Positions 43,177 through 51,738 of a DNA stretch of 64,000 nt are shown piece by piece. Made by a program: the position numbers and the translations under genes. The stretch's first letter is position 1; each line of letters opens with the position of its first letter. The DNA comes from Bacteroidales bacterium UBA4116. Lineage in GTDB: Bacteria > Bacteroidota > Bacteroidia > Bacteroidales > Tannerellaceae. The stretch is taken from assembly GCA_002381645.1 (NCBI GenBank), contig DFXE01000008.1:57687-121686 (forward strand), written 5' to 3'. The notes below the pieces were generated by a model that saw only the letters and a list, made by a program, of their open reading frames with translations, was not told the origin of the DNA and made no database searches.

Positions 43177-44505
43177 ATGGAAACATTTTTAATTAAGGCG
43201 CTACAACTTATTTTAAGTTTATCAATATTAGTTCTCGTTCATGAATTCGGACATTTTTTATTTGCCCGTATTTTTAAGGTTAGAGTAGAAAAATTTTATC
43301 TTTTCTTCGATGCCGGGTTTGCACTCTTCCGATACAAACCCAAGAACAGCTATACGGAATATGGAATCGGCTGGCTTCCTTTAGGAGGTTACTGTAAAAT
43401 CTCCGGAATGATTGATGAAAGTATGGATAAGGAACAAATGGCACAACCACCACAACCTTACGAATTCCGTTCCAAATCAGCAGGGAAACGTTTACTGATC
43501 ATGGTAGGCGGAGTATTATTTAATTTTCTTTTGGCCTTATTTATCTATTCAATGATCCTTTTTACTTGGGGTGATAAATACCTTCCGCTTGAAAACATGA
43601 AAATGGGAATGGATTATAGTGAAACATTCCAGAATATAGGTTTCCGGGACGGAGATATTCTACTTAAGGCAGATGAACAAAAACTGGATCGTTTCGGCCC
43701 CGACGCTCTTCGTGCGGTAATCGAAGCAAACAACGCAACAGTATTGAGAAATGGCGTGGAAACTGTTATTCCCATACCGGATGATATGATGCAACGTATT
43801 TTACGTGATAAGCAGGGTTTTGCTTCTGTTCGTATACCGATGATTATCGAAAATATGCAGAATGAAAATTCTCCCGCCGCTTTAGCAGGGTTACAACCTG
43901 GTGATACCATTGTTTCGATAGATGGTATGGATACTCCCACCTATTATGATGTAAGGGAACAACTACAAGATAAAAAGAGCCGTGAAATTACAGTAGGTGT
44001 AAACCGCCGGGGCAGTTTACAATCTTTTAGTTTTACGACAGATACCGCGGGTAATATGGGTGTATTCGTCGTGGCTAATCCCACAGCTATTTATCCCACA
44101 GTGACAGTCAACTACGGATTCTTCGAATCATTTCCGGCAGGTATCCGTTTAGGAGTAAATACCCTGAAAGGATATATAAGTGATATGAAGTACGTATTTA
44201 CAAAAGAAGGCGCATCCAGTATAGGAGGTTTCGGGGCAATAGGAAGCCTATTCCCTCCGGTTTGGAACTGGCAATCTTTTTGGATGACGACGGCATTCCT
44301 TTCAATTATACTCGCATTTATGAATATCCTACCTATACCGGCATTGGACGGAGGACATGTGATGTTCTTACTCTATGAAGTGATCACAAGGCGCAAACCA
44401 AGTGATAAATTTATGGAATACGCCCAGATTGCAGGCATGGTAGTATTATTCGGTTTGTTGATTTATGCTAACGGTAACGATTTATTCCGCTTCATATTCA
44501 AATAA
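43177..44505 (+). CDS. rseP: RseP-type site-2 zinc metalloprotease
   Basis: A 442-residue inner-membrane M50 protease that cuts membrane-bound anti-sigma factors within the membrane. The zinc motif HEFGH is at residues 22-26 and the second motif is NILPIPALDGGHVMF near 385. A periplasmic insert includes PDZ-like sequence (PAALAGLQPGDTIVSIDGMD). Helices flank both motifs. Last gene of the block, 27 bases after dxr, and closed by a strong terminator. In this genome it may also process FecR-type anti-sigmas such as those of the two PULs; this is inference. Confidence 0.95.
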   Translation: METFLIKALQLILSLSILVLVHEFGHFLFARIFKVRVEKFYLFFDAGFALFRYKPKNSYTEYGIGWLPLGGYCKISGMIDESMDKEQMAQPPQPYEFRSKSAGKRLLIMVGGVLFNFLLALFIYSMILFTWGDKYLPLENMKMGMDYSETFQNIGFRDGDILLKADEQKLDRFGPDALRAVIEANNATVLRNGVETVIPIPDDMMQRILRDKQGFASVRIPMIIENMQNENSPAALAGLQPGDTIVSIDGMDTPTYYDVREQLQDKKSREITVGVNRRGSLQSFSFTTDTAGNMGVFVVANPTAIYPTVTVNYGFFESFPAGIRLGVNTLKGYISDMKYVFTKEGASSIGGFGAIGSLFPPVWNWQSFWMTTAFLSIILAFMNILPIPALDGGHVMFLLYEVITRRKPSDKFMEYAQIAGMVVLFGLLIYANGNDLFRFIFK

Positions 44506-44527
44506 AAGTTATTTCTGAGTAATGAAA

Positions 44528-44566
44528 AACGGGACACTTGCAAAAAACAGCAAGTGTCCCGTTTTG
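44528..44566. terminator. Terminator shared by rseP and ald
   Basis: AACGGGACACTTGC (44528-44541) pairs exactly with GCAAGTGTCCCGTT (44550-44563) across an 8-base loop, followed by TTTTG on the plus strand and GTTTTTC on the minus strand. Bidirectional, between convergent genes. Confidence 0.92.
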
Positions 44567-44600
44567 TATCCGGATATTGCCGGATTATTAAAATTTTGTG

Positions 44601-45707
44601 CTATAGTTTCAACGGATGATATTCCAATCCGAATGCTTCCGCTACGGCAGCATAAACCACCTTACCATCTACAACATTCAATCCAAGTTCCAACCCTTTA
44701 TCTTCTTTACACGCTTCTTTCCATCCTTTATCCGCCAGTTTGATTGCATACGGCAAAGTAGAATTTGTCAATGCCAGCGTTGATGTCTGGGGAACAGCAC
44801 CCGGAATGTTCGCCACGCAGTAATGGATAATACCGTCTACTTCATAAACCGGATCCGCATGCGTGGTAGGATGTGAAGTTTCGAAACACCCGCCCTGATC
44901 GATCGCGACATCCACCAACACACTTCCTTTTTTCATTAGTTTCAGTTGATTACGGGTGATCAGATGAGGTGCTTTTGCCCCTGTTACCAGTACAGCTCCT
45001 ATCACCAGGTCAGTCGACGGAAGTTCCTGCTCAATATTATGTATAGATGAATATAATGTCTTAACATTCGCCGGCATTACTTCACCCAGATAACGTAAAC
45101 GTTGTAATGATAAATCCGTTATAGTAACATCGGCACCTAATCCGGCAGCCATTAAAGCCGCATTGTATCCCACAACTCCTCCTCCAAGTACCATTACTTT
45201 AGCGGGTTTTACCCCCGGAACGCCTCCCAGTAAAATCCCTTTACCACCCTGCGGCTTCTCTAAAAAACGGGCGCCTTCCTGTACAGACATACGTCCGGCA
45301 ACTTCACTCATTGGGATCAGCAATGGAAGAGTACGGTCTTTATTCTCAACCGTTTCATAGGCAAGGCACGTTGCACCGCTTTCCATCATAGCCCGGGTTA
45401 GTTTTTCCTCCGACGCGAAATGAAAATAAGTAAATAATAATTGCCCTTTCCGTACAAGCGGATACTCTGAGGCAATAGGCTCCTTCACCTTAATAATCAT
45501 CTCGGCTATTTTATATACCTCTTCAATAGTGGGAAGAATAGTCGCCCCTGAGGCTTCATAAGCAGTATCCGGAAATCCGCTTCCATCTCCGGCCGTATGT
45601 TGTACATAAACGGTATGGCCCTTTTTAATTAATTCTTTAGCTCCGGCGGGCGTAAGTGCTACGCGATTTTCATTGTTTTTGATTTCTTTAGGAACTCCTA
45701 CGATCAT
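44601..45707 (-). CDS. ald: Alanine dehydrogenase
   Basis: A 368-residue NAD-dependent enzyme interconverting L-alanine and pyruvate plus ammonia. N-terminal MIVGVPKEIKNNENRVALTP, substrate Lys/His region FTYFHFASEEKLT, the VAGRMSVQEGARFLEKPQGG loop and the Rossmann motif VMVLGGGVVGYNAA are all present. ATG 45707 is chosen because it starts this conserved N-terminus; a longer frame begins at 45758. Single-gene unit converging on rseP. It links amino-acid fermentation with the pyruvate pool used by the PFOR gene further right. Confidence 0.97.
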   Translation of the reverse strand: MIVGVPKEIKNNENRVALTPAGAKELIKKGHTVYVQHTAGDGSGFPDTAYEASGATILPTIEEVYKIAEMIIKVKEPIASEYPLVRKGQLLFTYFHFASEEKLTRAMMESGATCLAYETVENKDRTLPLLIPMSEVAGRMSVQEGARFLEKPQGGKGILLGGVPGVKPAKVMVLGGGVVGYNAALMAAGLGADVTITDLSLQRLRYLGEVMPANVKTLYSSIHNIEQELPSTDLVIGAVLVTGAKAPHLITRNQLKLMKKGSVLVDVAIDQGGCFETSHPTTHADPVYEVDGIIHYCVANIPGAVPQTSTLALTNSTLPYAIKLADKGWKEACKEDKGLELGLNVVDGKVVYAAVAEAFGLEYHPLKL

Positions 45708-46032
45708 AATGTTAGCATTTAATGTGTTTTGAGCTAAAATTACGCATAATTTTAACATTATGATTATCCTGAATTCTTTTTTTTATTGTTAATTAATATT
45801 CAGAAAATATTTCTATTTATAAATTGGATTATGAAAGCTGCTTGTACACCTATCACTACACAGGAAATCAACCGGTTAAAAAGATTAGTTTTATACATAA
45901 ATTATTTAATGTTTAATAACACCCTTTAGGAGGTGAAAAATTTCTACAAAATAGAATGGCTTCAATAGAATTACTTATATATTTGCGCTTTCACAAAACA
46001 AATAGTATTAACTAAAAAACCCTTAACTCGTT
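45708..46032. promoter_or_regulatory. Intergenic region with -7 box of the FimB/Mfa2 gene
   Basis: TATATTTG at 45978-45985 is an exact -7 consensus 47 bases before the start at 46033. The rest of the 325 bases is AT-rich. A 32-codon frame at 45831-45929 is present but has no supporting signals. Confidence 0.45.
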
Positions 46033-47343
46033 ATGAAAAAATTAATTCATTTCATTATTGTTGTATCACATGTATTATTTTCCATTAGTTTGATTGCCTG
46101 CTCAGGTGAAGAGAAATATCTAACCTCGAGTGAACATACCGAAGGCTATACCTCACTCCATGTCCGTAGTTTATCAGACGACATTACTCCTGAAGTTCCG
46201 GTACATATTTATGCATTTAATGAAGCCGGTGAATGTATTGATCTGCAAATCGCCCAATCCCTGGATGAAAATTTCTCTTTTATCTTACCCCTCGGTAAAA
46301 ATAAGTTGTATGTTATAGCCGGAGCTTCTCCGGATAAATATACGTTACCGGATAAATCCGAAGCTACTACCAACTCCGTTTTAACATTAAAAGAGCCTGC
46401 GCAGAGCCATACCGAGCTATTAGCAGGAGGCAAAGAGGTCATTATTGAAGGAAAAGAAAATGAAGAAATTATTGTAATGATAGATCGGATTGTTTCTCAA
46501 ATTACAGCAAGAATAGAAGATGTCCCCAGTGATATTACCGCCGTAGACATTCACATGATACCACTTGAAGAAGAAGTTTTACTTGATGGTACGTATGGAG
46601 GAGAAGGCAATGGAGAAATGACAATCAAACTTATTAAAAAAGAGGAAGGACTCTGGGAAACACCTGCCCCCGAATTCGTACTCCCCGGCACAGACGATGT
46701 AATAGTAAAAATCATTTTTACAAATGCCGAAGGCTCCGAGAATTTTACATATGACAAAGGAATACCGATCGAAGCAAATCATAAAACCGAAATTACCGCT
46801 ACATACAAAGCCGGTGTGCAGGATATAAGCGGAAGTATACGAAGTAGTGACTGGGCGGGTATCCACGAAGTAAAATTTGAGTTCGGAGAAGGTGCCGAAG
46901 ACAAGGAAAATGAAAATGATGAAAAACTTGCGATTTATGACATCTATAAAAATTGTCTTGTAATCGATATAATAGAAGAATCCAAAACACAATCTACCGT
47001 GTTATTAATGGCTAAAGTAGATGTAAGTAATTTATCATTAAGTAATCTGTCCGATATTAAAAAATATTCGCATGAAGGAATAGATAATTGGCGATTACCT
47101 AATGAAGCGGAAGCACAATTATTATATACGATGTACAATTCAAAAACAATTATATTGAATGATATTCTGCAGGAAGCAGGCATTGCTGTCATAACTTCCG
47201 GTAATAAATATCTATGCACAGACGAATCTGATAATGTACATTACTTTGTGCCGGGAAACAGCAACTTTAAATTAGTTCAAACTCAATCTTCAATAAAATA
47301 CAATGCCAGAATTGTTAATGAGGTAACTGTAGAATACAATTAA
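46033..47343 (+). CDS. FimB/Mfa2-family fimbrial-type lipoprotein
   Basis: A 436-residue lipoprotein (Cys23 in SLIACSGEEKY). Residues about 40-290 match the FimB/Mfa2 pattern of fimbrial anchor or tip proteins: VHIYAFNEAGECIDLQIAQS, FILPLGKNKLYVIAGA, VMIDRIVSQITARIEDVPSD and HKTEITATYKAGVQ. The last about 130 residues differ. They carry DNWRLPNEAEAQLLYTMYN, reminiscent of DUF1566/FISUMP lectin-like domains. No fimbrial shaft gene is nearby, so it may be an orphan adhesin. It converges on fkp with only 8 bases between stops. Confidence 0.75.
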   Translation: MKKLIHFIIVVSHVLFSISLIACSGEEKYLTSSEHTEGYTSLHVRSLSDDITPEVPVHIYAFNEAGECIDLQIAQSLDENFSFILPLGKNKLYVIAGASPDKYTLPDKSEATTNSVLTLKEPAQSHTELLAGGKEVIIEGKENEEIIVMIDRIVSQITARIEDVPSDITAVDIHMIPLEEEVLLDGTYGGEGNGEMTIKLIKKEEGLWETPAPEFVLPGTDDVIVKIIFTNAEGSENFTYDKGIPIEANHKTEITATYKAGVQDISGSIRSSDWAGIHEVKFEFGEGAEDKENENDEKLAIYDIYKNCLVIDIIEESKTQSTVLLMAKVDVSNLSLSNLSDIKKYSHEGIDNWRLPNEAEAQLLYTMYNSKTIILNDILQEAGIAVITSGNKYLCTDESDNVHYFVPGNSNFKLVQTQSSIKYNARIVNEVTVEYN

Positions 47344-47351
47344 AATCGCAT

Positions 47352-50189
47352 TTACGAACGGCTGATCTGCAACCCGTCGCCTGACAGACTCATATCTACA
47401 AAACGGGCATTCGGATGTTGCGGATCGGCCTTCAGTGTTTTCCGGATATGTGAAGCTGCATCCGGATCTTTAGCCACCATATACAAATATCCTCCTCCAC
47501 CTGCTCCCGGCAACTTATACCCCAACGTATAATCTTTAATTAGTTTAATAAGAGATTCTACTGCCGGAGGATTTGTGCCCGGATCGAGACCTTTGTTTTG
47601 TTCCCAGGTTTTTCCTATCAATTTCCCGTATAAGTTAAAATCACCATATTGTATAGCATCATACATTGCTAAAGCATGAGATTTCATTTCAGATAATAAT
47701 CTTAAATGTTTTCCACTATTGAGAAACATACTGGTTACAATTTCGGAAAGGATATCTTTCGCCGTCCTTGTTATTCCCGTATAATATAGTAAATGACATG
47801 AATGATATTGAGCATCGGTAAACAGGTAATCCGGTAACCAACGGACAACGGGACTTTGGTCGAAACCATCTTTCGTCTGAAGAAGTTTCACACCATGTAA
47901 CGCTCCTCCGAACTGATCCTGCCACCCTCCCCCGGTAGTTAGTAACTGTTCAAGAATCAATGTGCGGTTTCCTAATTCATTTTTATCCCAACCTAATCCG
48001 CAGAAATCGGAAAGTGCGCCTAATACTGTTGCGGCAAGAATAGAACTGGTACCTAAACCTGAACCTGCCGGAACTGCTGCCAGTAAAGTAATTTCAACAC
48101 CCGAACCAAAAGCTTTCAGTTGTTTCTCCAATGATCCATAATGTTCCGCTGAATATTCAGGAATGAATCCTGCCAAAGAGAGCGCAGCCTTAGGGATGGA
48201 GAAAGGAGAACGCACCAAATTATAACTCTTCAGGTCTTCCCATGTAGAAATCCGTTCCATAGCACCCAGATCGATGGAACGGATAATAATCTGGTATTCT
48301 TTACATGGTTTAACATATACCTGCAAGGGTGGCTGTCCGTTCAGTTCAATAGCTATATTCACCACATTTCCTCCTGAATACAGACAATAAGGAGGGGTAT
48401 CCGTCCATCCTCCTGCCAGGTCTATACGTACAGGGGAACGCCCCCATACAATCTGATCCGGGTAAACTTTAAGCTCAGGATATTGTTTCTGGCAATGCAT
48501 AGAAGATATAAGACCTTCCCTTAGCAAAGAAAAAGACTCCTGCCGCTCAGCTTGATAATCTTTTCCACTTAATTGTAAGACGCGAGCCCTGAACATATGA
48601 TCATGAATACGCTTCATCAACGGAACATTATCCGGCAAGGATATAGGTAGCTGTAACTTATTTTCAGCATAGTCGATGGCTGCATCCGATAAGTCCAACT
48701 GATAAAATATACTTTTCTCATGATTCTTGGCAAGTATAGGCCAATCATTGACCCGGAAAGCTTTACGCTGATCTGTTAATCGTATCAGGTTTGCTTGATC
48801 CGATAACTCATTAGCAGACATTTTTTTTAACGTCTCCCATATCTTTTTCCCTTCTTCCATTGCCGGTTCCGAAATCATCCAGCGGATAATCTCACCCAAT
48901 ACTTCCAGATTATTGCAAAGAGGAAACAAAGGTAGATCCTGTATATCTACAGATAATGACAACTGCAGCCCTCTTTCTTCTATCCAACCCGAAAGAGACC
49001 TTTCCATAAATAATGTATGACAGTCAGAAGCCGTACCCCTGAAAATATCCGTAAACCCATATGGTCGTGCAGCCCACTCCTCCTCTCCTACCGGGACGAT
49101 ATCAAGGCATATACCAGAAGGAAGATCCAAATTCCAGTTATTTACCGGAATACCGGTCAGGATATGTTTATTGGACAAAGTCCAATTTTCACCTATAAAA
49201 CTGTTTTCAATCCATAATTCGGAATTATTTCCCGTAAGAGGAATCTGAACTTCCGCATTTTGAATAAATATAGCCGGATGTGGTTTTATTTTTCGTTGCA
49301 TAATAACCCGCTGGTCCCTTATCAGATTTTGCACGGCTAATGTAGATGATATCAGTTCGCTTCCCGTACCGTAATGGTAAAATTCTCCACCGGGTAACGG
49401 AAGAATAGCTACAGATAGATTATTTAATTCTTCATCATTAATTGGGGGATTCGCACCTAACGACAGACCAAATTCGGCATATAAATCATAAGGACGAAAA
49501 CCTTTTCCATCTGCGTTATAAGAATGTTTCATTAATAACTGAACAGCTTTATCACTAAGCAGCCATATTCCGATATCCATAAGGAAAAGATGAGTCTGTG
49601 CATATCTTGCCAAGGTATCAATTGAAGGTTTTTGTAACATACAATCGAGTATATCGGGATGTCTGCGGTTGGAAAGAAATACACCATGATGAGTGGCAAG
49701 TACAGGGTCTACCCACAAACCGTAACATACAACATCTGCTTCAGGAATAGGTTGTAGGGGTTCATTATTACGGATAAAAACGTCTCCACTGGCTATCAGA
49801 GTATGCAATGAATCCGGAGCCTTTCCCATAATTTCCTCATATAACGGCAACTGGATAGAAAGTAAATCCTGACTTAGCTTCTGACCTCTCGCCCACCGGA
49901 ATACAGGAATTGGCGTCAATATCTTTCCTGAAGGTGCATATGCCGGTAATCGCCGGCTTTGGCCACCGGCATGAAGAAGTATCCTTTTTTCATTTGCCAA
50001 CCATTGATAAATGGGTAAATCATATATTTCACTTTTATAACATGCTTCCAGGAGCCAGGTAGTACCTCCACCAGACCCTAAGCGTTTGCCTACCGGATCA
50101 GAAGTACAAAACCATTCTTCTTTAGGTAAATTAGTTATTTGATAAAAGCTATCTACTAAATTAGGCGGCAATGACAAAAGTTTCTTCAT
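47352..50189 (-). CDS. fkp: Bifunctional L-fucokinase / GDP-L-fucose pyrophosphorylase
   Basis: A 945-residue fusion enzyme that turns free L-fucose into GDP-L-fucose for decorating capsules and glycoproteins. The B. fragilis Fkp is of nearly the same length. The N-terminal guanylyltransferase part has DPVGKRLGSGGGTTWLLEA near residues 28-48 and ILLHAGGQSRRLPAYAPSGK. The C-terminal GHMP kinase part begins near 585 (IDLAGGWTDTPPYCLYSGGN). It contains the ATP loop AAVPAGSGLGTSSILAATVL near 700 and GYKLPGAGGGGYLYMVAKDP near the end. The presence of salvage suggests access to free fucose, as in animal guts. Single gene on the minus strand. Confidence 0.97.
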   Translation of the reverse strand: MKKLLSLPPNLVDSFYQITNLPKEEWFCTSDPVGKRLGSGGGTTWLLEACYKSEIYDLPIYQWLANEKRILLHAGGQSRRLPAYAPSGKILTPIPVFRWARGQKLSQDLLSIQLPLYEEIMGKAPDSLHTLIASGDVFIRNNEPLQPIPEADVVCYGLWVDPVLATHHGVFLSNRRHPDILDCMLQKPSIDTLARYAQTHLFLMDIGIWLLSDKAVQLLMKHSYNADGKGFRPYDLYAEFGLSLGANPPINDEELNNLSVAILPLPGGEFYHYGTGSELISSTLAVQNLIRDQRVIMQRKIKPHPAIFIQNAEVQIPLTGNNSELWIENSFIGENWTLSNKHILTGIPVNNWNLDLPSGICLDIVPVGEEEWAARPYGFTDIFRGTASDCHTLFMERSLSGWIEERGLQLSLSVDIQDLPLFPLCNNLEVLGEIIRWMISEPAMEEGKKIWETLKKMSANELSDQANLIRLTDQRKAFRVNDWPILAKNHEKSIFYQLDLSDAAIDYAENKLQLPISLPDNVPLMKRIHDHMFRARVLQLSGKDYQAERQESFSLLREGLISSMHCQKQYPELKVYPDQIVWGRSPVRIDLAGGWTDTPPYCLYSGGNVVNIAIELNGQPPLQVYVKPCKEYQIIIRSIDLGAMERISTWEDLKSYNLVRSPFSIPKAALSLAGFIPEYSAEHYGSLEKQLKAFGSGVEITLLAAVPAGSGLGTSSILAATVLGALSDFCGLGWDKNELGNRTLILEQLLTTGGGWQDQFGGALHGVKLLQTKDGFDQSPVVRWLPDYLFTDAQYHSCHLLYYTGITRTAKDILSEIVTSMFLNSGKHLRLLSEMKSHALAMYDAIQYGDFNLYGKLIGKTWEQNKGLDPGTNPPAVESLIKLIKDYTLGYKLPGAGGGGYLYMVAKDPDAASHIRKTLKADPQHPNARFVDMSLSGDGLQISRS

Positions 50190-50375
50190 CTTATAATGTA
50201 TTCACGTTATTAGGGAGGTGAAGATATTAATATTTTCACAAATGGATATAATATCTTACCTGTTATGTACTAGGGCTTTTTTATTAATGCAGCGAAAAAA
50301 TAAAATATATCATCTTTATCTGATAGAAACCATTGAAAAAAGAAACTAAAAGATAATTACATAACACAAAAGAAA

Positions 50376-51341
50376 ATGAAAAAGATTTCTACTGTTTTCA
50401 ACGTTGTCATTGTTACATTAGCGCTATTACTTTGTACAAGTTGTGAAAAAAATGAAGATGATATAAAATCATCAATCATTGAAGGATTAACAATTGACAA
50501 CTACCCTAAAGTAGACGGCTCGACCTCAACTGCACCATTAAATACTATTATAGCATGTAAATTATTAGGCATTAATTATAAATGGGTACAAAGCCATAAT
50601 AATACACAGAAGGTGGAACCTAAACTTGGCAACAAAAACGCCCTTACCCTCCAGCAACAAATCAAATCTTCCCAAACACACCAGTCATTCATAAATTTGA
50701 TTAATAAAGAAGCTGACATTATACTTTCCGCAAGAAAATTATCATCCGATGAAAAAGCATATGCCGATGCTGCAGGGGTAACTCTGATTGAAATCCCGGT
50801 TGCACTCGATGCTTTTGTATTTATTGTTCACCCCGACAACAAAATAAACTCTTTGACAAAAAAGCAAATACAGGATATTTACACAGGTAAGATCACGAAT
50901 TGGTCCGATGTTGGAGGAAGAAATGAAGAAATAAAGCCATATATAAGAAATGCGAATTCTGGTAGCCAGGAATTAATGGAGTCGCTGGTAATGAAAGATT
51001 TGGACATTCCTAAATTCCCTGAATCTCCATATGAATTAATGGCTTTTACTATGACGGGAGCATTCGAGGTGGTCAACCACGATAAAAATTCAATATGTTA
51101 TACCGTATTTTATTATAAAGAACATATCATAACAGAAACTCCTGTGAAAAGCGTTGCTGTTGAAGGAATTTATCCCGATAAAGAAACAATCAGCAATAAT
51201 TCATATCCATATGTGGCCGAAGTATATGCTGTAATTCGTTCCGACCTTGACAAATTATCCATGGCTTACAAAGTTTACGAATGGCTTCAAACCGAAGCAG
51301 GGAAAAAAGCTATTGAAGAAAGTGGCTACGTGCCTTATTAA
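50376..51341 (+). CDS. PstS-like substrate-binding lipoprotein (orphan)
   Basis: A 321-residue lipoprotein (Cys23 in LLCTSCEKNED) of the phosphate-binding (PBP-like) type. Anion-binding loops are seen in KVDGSTSTAPLNT and RNANSGSQELMESL. The core has LTKKQIQDIYTGKITNWSDV and the end VYEWLQTEAGKKAIEESGYV. In classical systems PstS passes phosphate to PstCAB, but no permease genes are in this window. It may bind phosphate or another oxyanion for sensing or for a transporter elsewhere. Divergent from fkp with a 186-base gap. Confidence 0.85.
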   Translation: MKKISTVFNVVIVTLALLLCTSCEKNEDDIKSSIIEGLTIDNYPKVDGSTSTAPLNTIIACKLLGINYKWVQSHNNTQKVEPKLGNKNALTLQQQIKSSQTHQSFINLINKEADIILSARKLSSDEKAYADAAGVTLIEIPVALDAFVFIVHPDNKINSLTKKQIQDIYTGKITNWSDVGGRNEEIKPYIRNANSGSQELMESLVMKDLDIPKFPESPYELMAFTMTGAFEVVNHDKNSICYTVFYYKEHIITETPVKSVAVEGIYPDKETISNNSYPYVAEVYAVIRSDLDKLSMAYKVYEWLQTEAGKKAIEESGYVPY

Positions 51342-51738
51342 ATATTATACCATTTTTCAATCGACATGTACTTACTTTACGTAGTAATCTTTACATACTT
51401 ATCCTTTGATTAAAAGAAATTATTTATCCCGTTTATTTATTATTTTATTGCTTATAAATATATCTATCACCTATTGATGACCAAATAGACGCCGGTTGAC
51501 GGCTAAAAAGTCTCCAATACAAGTCCAATAAGACTCCGGTTGACGGCCGTTTATTTCTTGCCCAGTAAAATAATAATTACGCTAAACAAATTATGACAAC
51601 ATTAAAGTTTAAGATAAAAAGACTACCATATAAACAGGCATCTACAAACAAATTGCAAGCGGATAACGGTATTATAATTATAATTTGTTACTTTTGCACC
51701 CGATTTAGGTTAATACAAACTTTATAAATTAAAAGTCT
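51342..51738. promoter_or_regulatory. Intergenic region with direct repeats and the malic enzyme -7 box
   Basis: CCGGTTGACGGC occurs twice, at 51492-51503 and 51536-51547 (44-base period). The stretch between contains related AGTCTCC, AAGTCC and AGACTCC words. TACTTTTG at 51689-51696 is an exact -7 consensus for the malic enzyme gene starting 51739. No gene otherwise. Confidence 0.45.

Noticed and set aside
45831..45929. 32-codon plus-strand frame before the FimB/Mfa2 gene
   Set aside because: No promoter or terminator of its own and no family; lies upstream of the FimB -7 box.
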